From assembly GCF_018555685.1 (NCBI RefSeq), contig NZ_JAFLWW010000005.1:1-64000 (forward strand): a DNA stretch of 64,000 nt. Direction: 5' to 3'. How positions within the stretch are numbered: position 1 is the first letter of the stretch; each line of letters starts with the position of its first letter. Below are positions 20,703-27,902 of this stretch, piece by piece. The notes under the pieces were generated by a model. The model had not been told where the DNA came from, made no database searches, and saw nothing but the letters and a program-made list of their open reading frames with translations. The position numbers were made by a program, and so were the translations under genes. The stretch comes from Aminobacter anthyllidis. GTDB lineage: Bacteria > Pseudomonadota > Alphaproteobacteria > Rhizobiales > Rhizobiaceae.

Positions 20703-20739
20703 CGATCCCTAAAATGGCGAATTCGCCATGACGGGATCG
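20703..20739. promoter_or_regulatory. nested palindrome just upstream of an MmcQ/YjbR gene
   Basis: ATGGCGAATTCGCCAT (20714-20729) is a perfect 16-base palindrome. It is enclosed by outer arms CGATCCC and GGGATCG at about 20703-20709 and 20733-20739, and ends 17 bases before the ATG at 20747. It may be an operator or a hairpin that masks the ribosome site; no cognate regulator is apparent. Confidence 0.45.
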
Positions 20740-20746
20740 AGGAGCC

Positions 20747-21088
20747 ATGACACCCGAAGATGTCAGACGGATCGCCCTGGAGCTGCCCGGGGCGATCGAG
20801 AAATCGCATTTCGGCAAGCCCGACTTCCGAGTCCGCGACCGCGTTTTCGCCACCCTGCCCGAGGACGGCAATGCCGTGATCAAGCTGACGCGCGATCAGC
20901 AGGAGATGATGTGCGGAGCGGAAGCAGCGTTGTTCCAACCCGTCGAAGGCGGCTGGGGCAAGCAGGGCTGGACCCGGGTGATGCTGTCGGCAGCGGACGC
21001 AAAGACGCTGCGCAGCGCGCTGGTGACGGCGTGGCGCAACACTGCGCCGGCGACCCTGCGCAAGGCGTTCGACCTGGCCGGTGGGTGA
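20747..21088 (+). CDS. MmcQ/YjbR family protein (second copy)
   Basis: A 113-residue protein of the same MmcQ/YjbR fold as the one at 9488 but only distantly similar. It starts TPEDVRRIALELPGAIEKSH, continues FGKPDFRVRDRVFATLPEDG with the characteristic R-x-x-VFATL strand, and ends in a helix that carries ALVTAWRNTAPATLRKAF. The family is small and CyaY-like, with DNA binding reported for relatives and no known enzyme activity. It appears to be a single-gene unit with a striking palindrome immediately upstream. Downstream it meets a long inverted repeat and no linked gene. Confidence 0.85.
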   Translation: MTPEDVRRIALELPGAIEKSHFGKPDFRVRDRVFATLPEDGNAVIKLTRDQQEMMCGAEAALFQPVEGGWGKQGWTRVMLSAADAKTLRSALVTAWRNTAPATLRKAFDLAGG

Positions 21089-21171
21089 GGTGAACGATCC
21101 CGCCACGGCATCGAAGCGACGCAGCCTGTGTGGGGTTGTGGTGGTCAAGACATCCTGCACCGTATTTGGAA

Positions 21172-21374
21172 CGGCAAGATCGCGGCATGGATTCCCGACA
21201 CTCTCCGCTCGCTTTGCTCGCTCACGAGGTCGGGAATGACGAGTGTGCGAGGGCGTCTCCACAAATCTCCAACGTCTGCGATTGGCGGTGACGATCATGA
21301 AGTTCGTCATTCCCGGCCTCGTGAGCGAGCAAAGCGAGCGGAGAGTGTCGGGAATCCATGCCGCGATCTTGCCG
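21172..21374. repeat. long, nearly perfect inverted repeat (about 70-base arms)
   Basis: The left arm 21172-21242 (starting CGGCAAGATCGCGGCATGGA) returns as the reverse complement in 21302-21374 with a single mismatch over about 70 bases and a spacer of about 60. Each arm contains its own GAGCGAGCAAAGCGAGCGG palindrome. This is the best-conserved repeat pair in the window, so it probably arose recently. Confidence 0.8.
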
Positions 21375-21391
21375 CTTCACAAGGGCGCCAG

Positions 21392-21586
21392 TTAGTCAGC
21401 CGACCCTAGCTCAAGCACAGCGCACAGGGCTTCAGCGTCATCCGGATACTCGTTCTGCTCGCCAGCATAGCCGAGCGATCCGCCCTTCAGCCATCCAGCT
21501 GGCGACACCAGGCTCCCCGATGCAGCAATGCAAGCAGCCACGAACAGGCTTGGACGCGCCGGTGTTCGCCGGGCAGATTACGCCAC
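21392..21586 (-). pseudogene. degraded C-terminal copy of the gene at 22109
   Basis: On the minus strand the segment reads LPGEHRRVQAC ... LLHRGAWCRQLD, then hits a stop. In a shifted frame it goes on WLKGGSLGYAGEQNEY to a TAA at 21392-21394. It aligns by eye with LPGEEWRVEAC ... MLHRGAWCRQLEWLHGRLLGYTDEQNEY of the gene at 22109. The N-terminal half is absent, so it is a frameshifted, 5'-truncated paralogue. Confidence 0.62.
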
Positions 21587-21696
21587 GGCTCGGCGGGACT
21601 TCCCTCGCGTTCGTTTCCATGCGAGCCTGACAGGGACACCGCTCCTCACCCGGCACGCGCATCGCCGCCCCTGCCGTTCGACATCAGGAGCACGCG

Positions 21697-22074
21697 ATGA
21701 GCCCATCCCCTATTCATTCGATCACCTTCGGCCGGGCGGCCCCAGGCCTTGCCGTCCGCGACATCCAGGCGGCATTCCGCTTCTACTCCGAGATCCTTGG
21801 CATGCAGAAAGTGTTCGAGAACGGCAACCCCGTGGGTTTCATGGTGCTGAAGAAGGACGCCGCCGAGATCCATCTGAGCCAGAGCAAGGATCACGCGCCG
21901 ACGACCGTCAATGCCTTTCACATGTTCGTTGACGACATCGACGCGCTCTACGCGATTTGCGAGGCGGCCGGCGTTCGGATCATCAAGTCGTTGAAAGACA
22001 AGGATTACGACCAGCGCGCGTTCGTGTTTGCCGACCCCGACGGCAACCGGATCGACGTGGGACAGCGCATCTGA
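21697..22074 (+). CDS. VOC (glyoxalase/bleomycin-resistance) family protein
   Basis: A 125-residue protein of the vicinal-oxygen-chelate superfamily in its small, bleomycin-resistance-like form. The first beta-alpha unit ends in AAFRFYSEILGMQKVFENGN and the second in FADPDGNRIDVGQR, the usual metal- or ligand-side strands. Residues FHMFVDDIDALYAICEAAGV make the central helix. Such proteins may sequester bleomycin-type drugs or act as lyases or dioxygenases, and the exact role is not readable. An AGGAG site precedes the ATG. It is flanked on both sides by broken, mutually related genes on the opposite strand, which suggests it sits within a duplicated segment. Confidence 0.85.
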   Translation: MSPSPIHSITFGRAAPGLAVRDIQAAFRFYSEILGMQKVFENGNPVGFMVLKKDAAEIHLSQSKDHAPTTVNAFHMFVDDIDALYAICEAAGVRIIKSLKDKDYDQRAFVFADPDGNRIDVGQRI

Positions 22075-22108
22075 GTTTGGGCGCGCCCCGCTAGCGTGGG
22101 GCGCCGCC

Positions 22109-22512
22109 TCAACGCTTCCATCCTTCCGGATAGGTGCGGGCCAGATGATACTCGTTCTGCTCGTCGGTGTAGCCGAGCAGCCTCCCGTGCAACCATTCCA
22201 GCTGGCGGCACCAGGCGCCTCGATGCAGCATTTCAAGCAGCAGCAAACAGGCTTCGACGCGCCATTCCTCGCCGGGGGCAGCGCATAAAAATAGTAATCG
22301 ATATCGACGCCACTCGACGTGTGCCGGATAGTCCTGACTTGCTCGGACAGCACACCACTTTTCACGTGAGCGTCAAAGTCCTGACCGGCCAGCGCATCGC
22401 ACTTCTCAAAGCCCTCGACGCGCTCGTGCGCGAAAACAGCGAAGGGCTTCGTGCCTGCCAGCATCATCTCGAGCTCGCGGTTGGTGTGAAGTGGATAGGG
22501 ATAATCCGCCAT
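22109..22512 (-). pseudogene. conserved hypothetical gene with frameshift in a C-run
   Basis: From the ATG at 22512 the minus strand reads MADYPYPLHTNRELEMMLAG ... DIDYYFYALP for about 80 residues. At the five-base G run 22274-22278 (C run in the gene) the meaningful frame changes. If one base is removed it continues LPGEEWRVEAC ... YTDEQNEYHLARTYPEGWKR to a TGA at 22109-22111, giving about 134 residues. The second half is confirmed by the related remnant at 21392, which keeps the shorter run. It is either a young pseudogene or a sequencing error in a homopolymer. I do not recognise the family, and no motif or membrane segment is visible. Confidence 0.65.
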
Positions 22513-22700
22513 GCGGTGCTTCTGAATTTCCAAGTCCGCGCTACCCCCAAGCCCCAGCACCTGTCATCCCCCCTCCGGGGTACCACCCTGCTCTCCGCTA
22601 TGGCTCCGGGCGTTCGTCGTTGGAAAAGCAAACCGTTGGCTTTTCCTGGCCTTCAGCCACCACTCCACACCCCACAATGGGAGAATGGAACGTCTTCCTG

Positions 22701-23126
22701 TCAGTTCCGGTCGTCGGGAAACACCGGCAGCGGCATGAACTCGATGCCGTCCTCGGCGAGGCCCTTGGCCTCGTCGATTGTCGCAGCACCATAGATGCCG
22801 CGCGCTTCGGTCTCGCCGAAATGGATCTTGCGCGCTTCCTCGGCGAATTTGTCGCCGACATTCTCGGCGTTCTCACGCACCTTCTCGGACAGTTCCTTGA
22901 GTGCTGCCATCATCTTGCGCTGCTGCTCGCCCATGGCAAGGGCAACCTTTTCCTGTTTGCGCGAGGTCGAGACGGCGGGCGCCATCAGCGCCTTTTCGAC
23001 CTTCTGCGAGCCGCACTCGGGGCAAGAGACGAAACCGCGCTTGCGTTGGGTCTCGAAGTCGTCGTTGCTGCGGAACCAGCCCTCGAAGTCATGCGCGTGG
23101 TCGCAATGCAGCGAAAAGCGGATCAA
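22701..23126 (-). CDS. DUF1178 family protein
   Basis: A 141-residue protein of the DUF1178 family, typical of alpha- and betaproteobacteria. The N-terminus MIRFSLHCDHAHDFEGWF and the nearby CPECGSQ motif provide two pairs of Cys/His (C8, H10, CPEC at about 35-38) that probably bind zinc like a small rubredoxin-type ribbon. The C-terminal part, VRENAENVGDKFAEEARK to FMPLPVFPDDRN, is the conserved DUF tail. It overlaps the end of the nitrilase gene by four bases and so belongs to the comF-grxC-nitrilase-DUF1178 transcription direction. Function unknown. Confidence 0.9.
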   Translation of the reverse strand: MIRFSLHCDHAHDFEGWFRSNDDFETQRKRGFVSCPECGSQKVEKALMAPAVSTSRKQEKVALAMGEQQRKMMAALKELSEKVRENAENVGDKFAEEARKIHFGETEARGIYGAATIDEAKGLAEDGIEFMPLPVFPDDRN

Positions 23127-23989
23127 GACGCGGCTCCCCGGAGCGCTCCCTGGCCGGCTCCGCGAAGCGCCACGCTGAACTCGCGCGCGTTCTTGAGATT
23201 GGGGATCTTCTTGCGCGCGTCAGCCGAATGCTGGGTGTCGATCTCGGCGACGATGACGCCGGGTTCGTCATGCGCGGCCTCGGCAAGGATGCGGCCCCAC
23301 GGGTCGATGATCAGCGAATGGCCGAAGGTCTCGCGGCCGTCCTCATGCGTGCCGCCCTGGGCGGAGGCGATGACGAAGGCGCCGTTCTCGATGGCACGCG
23401 CCCGCAGCAGCGGATGCCAGTGGGCAAGGCCGGTCTGGCGCGTGAAGGCGGCCGGAACGGTCAGGACTTCGGCGCCGGCAAGCGCCTCGGCGCGGAACAG
23501 CTGCGGGAAGCGCAGGTCATAGCAGATGGCAAAGCCGATCCTGGCGAGCGAGGTGTCGGCAACCACGGCCTCGGTGCCCGGCTCATAGGCCGAGGATTCG
23601 CGCCAGCTCTCGCCATTGTCGAGGTCGACGTCGAACATGTGGATCTTGTCGTAGACGGCAAGCGTTGCGCCATCGGGGCCGAACAGGAAGGCGCGGTTGG
23701 CGAGCTTGCCATCGGCGCGGACGATTGCCGTCGAGCCGACATGCAGATGGATGCCGAGCTCGGCGGCGAGCCTGCGGCCCGCGGCGACGATGATGTCGCG
23801 ATCCTCCGAGGTGAACGCCACGGCACGCGCGTCCTTGTCGCCGACGATGGCGCCGGTCATCTCGGGCGTCTGCACATAGGTCGCGCCGAGCCCTGCGGCC
23901 TCGCGGACCAGAGCCTCGAAATCGCGCGCGTTACGCTCCGGCTCCTTGCCCGAACGCATCTGCACTGCCGCTGCCTTGAAAATCGCCAT
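23123..23989 (-). CDS. carbon-nitrogen hydrolase (nitrilase superfamily, Nit-like)
   Basis: A 288-residue amidase of the nitrilase superfamily. The catalytic triad is complete: E43 in TPEMTG, K115 in YDKIHMFDVD and C156 in GFAICYDLRFP. The signature DKIHMFDVDLDNGESWRESS and the length match the Nit1/Nit2 branch, which repairs deaminated glutathione. The glutaredoxin gene directly upstream fits that reading. Cytosolic, with no signal peptide. The start at 23989 gives the standard MAIFKAAAVQMRSG. Its stop overlaps the DUF1178 start, a pairing kept in many Rhizobiales. Confidence 0.92.
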   Translation of the reverse strand: MAIFKAAAVQMRSGKEPERNARDFEALVREAAGLGATYVQTPEMTGAIVGDKDARAVAFTSEDRDIIVAAGRRLAAELGIHLHVGSTAIVRADGKLANRAFLFGPDGATLAVYDKIHMFDVDLDNGESWRESSAYEPGTEAVVADTSLARIGFAICYDLRFPQLFRAEALAGAEVLTVPAAFTRQTGLAHWHPLLRARAIENGAFVIASAQGGTHEDGRETFGHSLIIDPWGRILAEAAHDEPGVIVAEIDTQHSADARKKIPNLKNAREFSVALRGAGQGALRGAAS

Positions 23990-24004
23990 GGTCCGTCCTC
24001 AGCT

Positions 24005-24268
24005 CTATGCGCCGGCTGCAAGAAGTTGGTCGAGCCTGCCTTGCGAATCGAGGTCATGCAGGTCGTCGCAACCACCGACGTGGGTGTTGCCTATGAATAT
24101 TTGCGGGAACGTCGCACGGCCATTGGCGCGCGTGATCATCTCCTGCCGAAGCTCAGGCGAGAAGCTAGCGTCATGTTCGGTGAATGCAACGCCCTTGCGC
24201 TCCAGAAGGCGCTTGGCCGCAGTACAGTAGCCACACATCATGCGCGTATAGATAGTCACATCGACCAT
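24005..24268 (-). CDS. grxC: glutaredoxin 3
   Basis: An 87-residue class-I glutaredoxin that reduces disulfides and mixed glutathione disulfides in the cytosol. The start MVDVTIYTRM leads to the active site C12-G-Y-C15. The TFPQIFIG loop (53-60, with cis-proline) and GGCDDLHDLD (65-74) complete the glutathione site. A much longer open frame runs through in the same phase, but the real gene is this short one, 26 bases after the comF stop. It is followed by the nitrilase gene. Confidence 0.94.
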   Translation of the reverse strand: MVDVTIYTRMMCGYCTAAKRLLERKGVAFTEHDASFSPELRQEMITRANGRATFPQIFIGNTHVGGCDDLHDLDSQGRLDQLLAAGA

Positions 24269-24294
24269 GACGAAAATCCGTTGTCCTTGGTCGA

Positions 24295-25104
24295 CTATAT
24301 AGTGTCTGCCTCGTCGGGCCGGAAGTCCCCCGGTAGCACACGCGCGAAGGTCAGGACGTCGACAGCGCTGGCGCCGCCCTTCCTGAGCGCGCGCGTCACT
24401 GCCGAAACAGTGGCGCCGGTGGTGTAGACGTCGTCGATCACCAGCACCCGCCTGCCCCTGACATCGATCTCCGCCTCGGGCGGAACGACGAACGCGGCGC
24501 GCACATTGTCCTCGCGCTCGCGCTGGCCGAGACCGATCTGCTGGCGCGTCCGCCTGATACGGCGGACGGCTGTCGGCGCAAACGGCACGGCGGAGAGCGA
24601 TGCGACGGTGCGGCCAAGCTCCGCCGACTGGTTGAACTTGCGCCAGAAGAAGCGACGCCAGTGCAACGGCACCGGCACGACGACTTCGGCATCGGCGACA
24701 AGCTCCGCGCCGGCCCTGAGCATCCAGTGCGCCATCCATGGCGCGAGATCGGTGCGGTCGTGGAATTTGAGGCCCTGCACCATGCGCCGCGCAATGCCGG
24801 TGTAGGCAACCGCGGCGCGGGCCCGGGCGAAGGGCGGCGGGTTGGCGATCGCTTCGGCCGAGAGGAAGCCGGTGCCGAAATCGTGGCTGAACGGCGTGCC
24901 CATCACCTCGCACCACGGCTTTTCGAGAAAGCGCAGCTTTGGCCAGCATGCACCGCAGAGCGCGCCGGGTTGCGTGACCTGGCGGCGGCAGCCGGCACAT
25001 ACAGGCGGAAACAGCAATCGCGCCGGCCAGGCGGCGACTGACAAAGCGAGGCTCTTGATCTCCGGCATCGGATCGGCCACGACAGTTCTGGGTCGGGCGA
25101 CCAT
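24295..25104 (-). CDS. ComF family protein (phosphoribosyltransferase-like)
   Basis: About 269 residues. A double CxxC zinc-binding N-terminus (FPPVCAGCRRQV and ALCGACWPKL) precedes a phosphoribosyltransferase-type domain whose PRPP loop is VLVIDDVYTTGATVSAV near residue 230. ComF proteins are needed for DNA uptake in naturally competent bacteria and bind single-stranded DNA; in Rhizobiales the role is undefined. The start is uncertain: 25104 (MVARPRT) and 25068 (MPEIKSLALS) are both possible, and neither has a clear ribosome site. It is divergent from the methyltransferase gene and upstream of grxC. Confidence 0.88.
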   Translation of the reverse strand: MVARPRTVVADPMPEIKSLALSVAAWPARLLFPPVCAGCRRQVTQPGALCGACWPKLRFLEKPWCEVMGTPFSHDFGTGFLSAEAIANPPPFARARAAVAYTGIARRMVQGLKFHDRTDLAPWMAHWMLRAGAELVADAEVVVPVPLHWRRFFWRKFNQSAELGRTVASLSAVPFAPTAVRRIRRTRQQIGLGQREREDNVRAAFVVPPEAEIDVRGRRVLVIDDVYTTGATVSAVTRALRKGGASAVDVLTFARVLPGDFRPDEADTI

Positions 25105-25136
25105 AGCAGAAACCCGGCGAACAAGGACATCCTGAC

Positions 25137-26009
25137 GTGCAAGCCATTTTCGACGCCAGCCTCGTGATCGCCCACCGTCGGCGCGCATTGGCGCAAGGCG
25201 TGGCCGGTGCCGACTTCCTGATGGCGCGTGCGGCGGAAGATCTCGGCGAACGGCTTGCCACCGTCGAGCGCAGCTTCGCGCGCGGTGCTGCGATCTTTTC
25301 GGTAAGCCCGGCGGCGACGGCGGTGCTGGCGGCCAGCGGCAAGGTCACCGAACTGGTTCGCGTCGAAGCCGACGAGGCCTTTCTCGGCGGCGGTCCGGGC
25401 ATCGTCTCCGATCCCGAGACCATCGCACTCGAGCCAGCGAGCATCGATCTCGCCATATCGCTGCTGGCGCTGCAGGAGGCCAACGACATTCCCGGCCAGC
25501 TGATCCAGATCAGGCGCGCGCTGAAGCCGGACGGGCTGTTCCTTGGCGTTTTGGCCGGGGCCGGCACACTCGTCGAATTGCGCGAGAGCCTGCTTGCAGC
25601 CGAGACGGAACTTTCAGGCGGAGCAAGCCCGCGGGTGATCCCCTTCACCGACGTGCGCGATGCCGGCGGGTTGCTGCAGCGGGCAGGATTTGCCCTGCCT
25701 GTCGCCGATGTCGAGACGGTGACGGTGCGTTACGACACGATGTTCGGGCTGATGGCCGATCTCCGGGCGATGGGTGTGACGAGCGCGCTTGCCGACCGTT
25801 CGCGCAAACCCGCGACGCGGCGGCTGTTCCAGCGCGCGGCCGAGATCTATGCCGAGCGCTTTTCCGACCCGGACGGGCGCGTGCGGGCAAGCTTTTCGTT
25901 CGTCTGGCTGTCGGGCTGGGCGCCCGATCCTTCGCAGCAGAAGCCGCTCAAGCCGGGTTCGGCGCAGGTGTCATTGGCCAAGGTGCTGGGGGATGAGGGA
26001 AAGAGCTAG
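25137..26009 (+). CDS. SAM-dependent methyltransferase-like protein (NDUFAF5/BioC-like)
   Basis: A 290-residue protein resembling the alphaproteobacterial relatives of NDUFAF5, an assembly factor that modifies an arginine in respiratory complex I. It begins with the family's IFDASLVIAHRRRALAQG segment. ASIDLAISLLALQEANDIPG (about 98-117) is the methyltransferase strand-4 region, and RRALKPDGLFLGVLAG follows. The SAM loop is weakly conserved: the usual E/DxGxGxG is not obvious near residues 55-65, as is common in this subgroup. It is divergent from comF, with 32 bases between the chosen starts. Confidence 0.78.
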   Translation: MQAIFDASLVIAHRRRALAQGVAGADFLMARAAEDLGERLATVERSFARGAAIFSVSPAATAVLAASGKVTELVRVEADEAFLGGGPGIVSDPETIALEPASIDLAISLLALQEANDIPGQLIQIRRALKPDGLFLGVLAGAGTLVELRESLLAAETELSGGASPRVIPFTDVRDAGGLLQRAGFALPVADVETVTVRYDTMFGLMADLRAMGVTSALADRSRKPATRRLFQRAAEIYAERFSDPDGRVRASFSFVWLSGWAPDPSQQKPLKPGSAQVSLAKVLGDEGKS

Positions 26010-26020
26010 GCTCCAAGGCG

Positions 26021-26182
26021 TCAGGGTGCCGCGACCTTGGCGTCGATGTTTTCCCAATAGGCGGTGAGTGCCGTGCCGAACTGTCCCAGGCCGCCGATGA
26101 TTCCCATCGCGATCAGCGTCGCGATCAGGCTGTATTCGATCGCTGTGGCGCCTCTTTCGTCCCTGAGAAATCGCCTGATCAT
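26021..26182 (-). CDS. Flp family type IVb pilin
   Basis: A 53-residue prepilin of the Flp/Tad system, which builds adhesive fimbriae. The leader MIRRFLRDER ends at G followed by ATAIEYSLIA, matching the G/xxxxEY cleavage and methylation motif. The remaining hydrophobic helix and short tail (FGTALTAYWENI) are typical. I chose the start at 26182 because the leader then has normal length; an upstream ATG at 26218 would add 12 residues. No tad/cpa assembly genes are in this window, so this pilin is an orphan relative to its machinery. Confidence 0.88.
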   Translation of the reverse strand: MIRRFLRDERGATAIEYSLIATLIAMGIIGGLGQFGTALTAYWENIDAKVAAP

Positions 26183-26279
26183 CGGTCGCGTCCACCCGTC
26201 TTTGTTGCGTGAGACCATAAGGCCGACATCTTAAGAAAGGTTAACGGCGCAGGCTTAACGGGCGATGAAGCCGGGACCG

Positions 26280-26594
26280 TCAGCACTGGCCGCTGCGCTG
26301 GCCGTTACCGTTGATGACGCAAACCGACTGCGGCGTATCCTGCAGCACGCTGCGGCGCAGCGTGTAGGTGGAATTGCGGTTGACCGAGCCGGTAGCGGTG
26401 TAGTCGAGACCGTCGAACCGAACCTGGCCGATCAGCGGGCGCGTCTTGTCTTCGAGGAAGGGCGTGGCGAACAGCGTCAGCGCGATCGCCACGAAGCCGA
26501 ACAGCAGCGCGACACGCAGGATGCCGGCCCGCGCCCTGGCAGTCGAGGACGAGCGCTCGGGGCGGATCAGGTCCCACTCGTTGTCAGCCTGCAT
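26280..26594 (-). CDS. small single-pass membrane protein, unknown function
   Basis: A 104-residue protein starting MQADNEWDLIRPERSS, with one transmembrane helix (ILRVALLFGFVAIALTLFAT, about residues 25-45). A short outside domain follows (DGLDYTATGSVNRNSTYTLR) and ends with CVINGNGQRSGQC, whose two cysteines could form a disulfide. I do not recognise a family, although the N-terminal pattern recurs in Rhizobiales hypothetical proteins. It lies upstream of the Flp pilin on the same strand, so an envelope role linked to pili is possible but unproven. Confidence 0.6.
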   Translation of the reverse strand: MQADNEWDLIRPERSSSTARARAGILRVALLFGFVAIALTLFATPFLEDKTRPLIGQVRFDGLDYTATGSVNRNSTYTLRRSVLQDTPQSVCVINGNGQRSGQC

Positions 26595-26705
26595 TGGCAA
26601 CGTCCCCCGCGAAAAGCCGTGTCGATGCGCAGCCGAGACAGGCGGCGGCCATTCAACTTTTCACGATTGGATAAACTTTGGCTTAACGCTGACTAATATG
26701 CCGCG

Positions 26706-27119
26706 TCAGAGCAGATCGATGAGGAACGGGATCAGGGGCTCGTCGGCGGGCGGCATGGGATAGTCGCGCATCTGCTTGGGCCGCACCCACTTCAGCACCT
26801 GACCTTCCCTCGGCTCCGGAATGCCCCAGAAGCGGCGGCAGACGTAGAGCGGCATCAGCAGATGGAAATCGTCATAGGTGTGGCTGGCGAAGGTCAGCGG
26901 CGCCAGGCACGCCGTCTTGGTCTCGATGCCGATCTCCTCGCGCAGCTCGCGGATCAGCGTTTCCTCGGGCGTCTCGCCCGGCTCGACCTTGCCGCCGGGA
27001 AATTCCCACAGCCCGGCGAGCGACTTGCCTTCGGGGCGCTGGGCCAGCAGCACGCGGCCGTCGGTATCGACGAGCGCGCAGGCAGCCACCAGCAGCAGGC
27101 GTTTTCCCTGTTGGGTCAA
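26706..27119 (-). CDS. mutT: Nudix (deoxy)nucleoside triphosphate pyrophosphohydrolase, MutT-type
   Basis: A 137-residue Nudix hydrolase of the MutT type, which removes oxidised nucleotides such as 8-oxo-dGTP. The Nudix box runs from GGKVEPGETPEE to RELREEIGIE (about residues 37-59) with all metal ligands. The last residues PADEPLIPFLIDLL match the rhizobial MutT end. No ATG exists between the upstream gene's stop and the start of homology. The start is the TTG at 27119, one base past that stop, and a GGAGG inside the end of the upstream GNAT gene lies six bases before it. It is co-directional with GNAT and argJ, an order widely kept in Rhizobiales. Confidence 0.9.
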   Translation of the reverse strand: MTQQGKRLLLVAACALVDTDGRVLLAQRPEGKSLAGLWEFPGGKVEPGETPEETLIRELREEIGIETKTACLAPLTFASHTYDDFHLLMPLYVCRRFWGIPEPREGQVLKWVRPKQMRDYPMPPADEPLIPFLIDLL

Positions 27120-27120
27120 G

Positions 27121-27894
27121 TCAGGCCTCCGGCGGGCGGCGGTAGTGGTAGCGATAGACTTCCTTGAAGCCCATCTTCTTGTACAGGCGGATGGCACCGG
27201 CATTGTCGGCCTCGACCTGCAGCCAGGCCTGGCGCGCGCCACGCAGGCGGGCCCATTTCAGCGCCGATAGGATCAGCCTGAGGCCAAAACCCTTGCCACG
27301 CTCGGCTTCGGTGGTGGCGATCTCGAACAGGCCAGCAAGATCGGTGTCGTGGACGCAGATCGCCGCGGTCACCGGCTGCTCGTCCTGCTCGAGCACGAAC
27401 ATGCCGGCTTCCGGCTGGATGGCGCCAATGATCTCGGACAGGCCGGGCCTGAGCGAGGGGTCGAGCCCATGCACCGCCATCGAGGCGCTGACGAAGCGGC
27501 CGATGTCCTTGAGCGGTATCTGGTCCATGGCGCTTTCGACGACGCCGTCGTCGAGCGGCAGCCGCATCACCATCGATTCCGAGAATGTGCTCCAGCCCTC
27601 GCGGTCGAGATGGGCGGCGATCGCCGGCCCCGACAATGGCGACATGCGGAAGGTGAGCGGGCGGCCATAGGCCTCGAAGCGGCGGCTGGCGCGGGCGATG
27701 CGGTCGGGAATGTTGCGGATGTCGGCGGGGTCGAGCGGATTGACGGAGTTGAGCCGCTTGGCCGGATGACCCGCCGTGAGCCGGACCAGCCAGGTGCCGT
27801 CATAATGAACCGCCGCCGCCGGCCAGGCGCGAAATCCCGCCGCCTCGTAGCGGCGGACGATCGCGAGTTCGTGCGACGGGCGGTTCTGGTTCAC
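27121..27894 (-). CDS. GNAT family N-acetyltransferase (two-part)
   Basis: A 257-residue protein with a C-terminal GNAT domain: the acetyl-CoA loop is ERGKGFGLRLILSALKWARL (about 197-216), followed by WLQVEADNAGAIRLYKKMGF. The N-terminal half (LTAGHPAKRLNSVNPLDP) is the conserved partner region of this argJ-linked family. An open frame reaches back into argJ, but the likely start is the GTG at 27894, nine bases after the argJ stop with GGAGC upstream. It is sandwiched between argJ and mutT. Substrate unknown; co-conservation with argJ suggests small-molecule or protein acetylation in amino-acid metabolism, which is inference. Confidence 0.85.
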   Translation of the reverse strand: MNQNRPSHELAIVRRYEAAGFRAWPAAAVHYDGTWLVRLTAGHPAKRLNSVNPLDPADIRNIPDRIARASRRFEAYGRPLTFRMSPLSGPAIAAHLDREGWSTFSESMVMRLPLDDGVVESAMDQIPLKDIGRFVSASMAVHGLDPSLRPGLSEIIGAIQPEAGMFVLEQDEQPVTAAICVHDTDLAGLFEIATTEAERGKGFGLRLILSALKWARLRGARQAWLQVEADNAGAIRLYKKMGFKEVYRYHYRRPPEA

Positions 27895-27902
27895 GTGCGC
27901 TA

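Noticed and set aside
24005-25648. 547-residue minus-strand frame ending in glutaredoxin
   Set aside because: Only the last 87 residues (GrxC) are real; the rest lies antisense to the methyltransferase or out of frame over comF. It is not a fusion protein.
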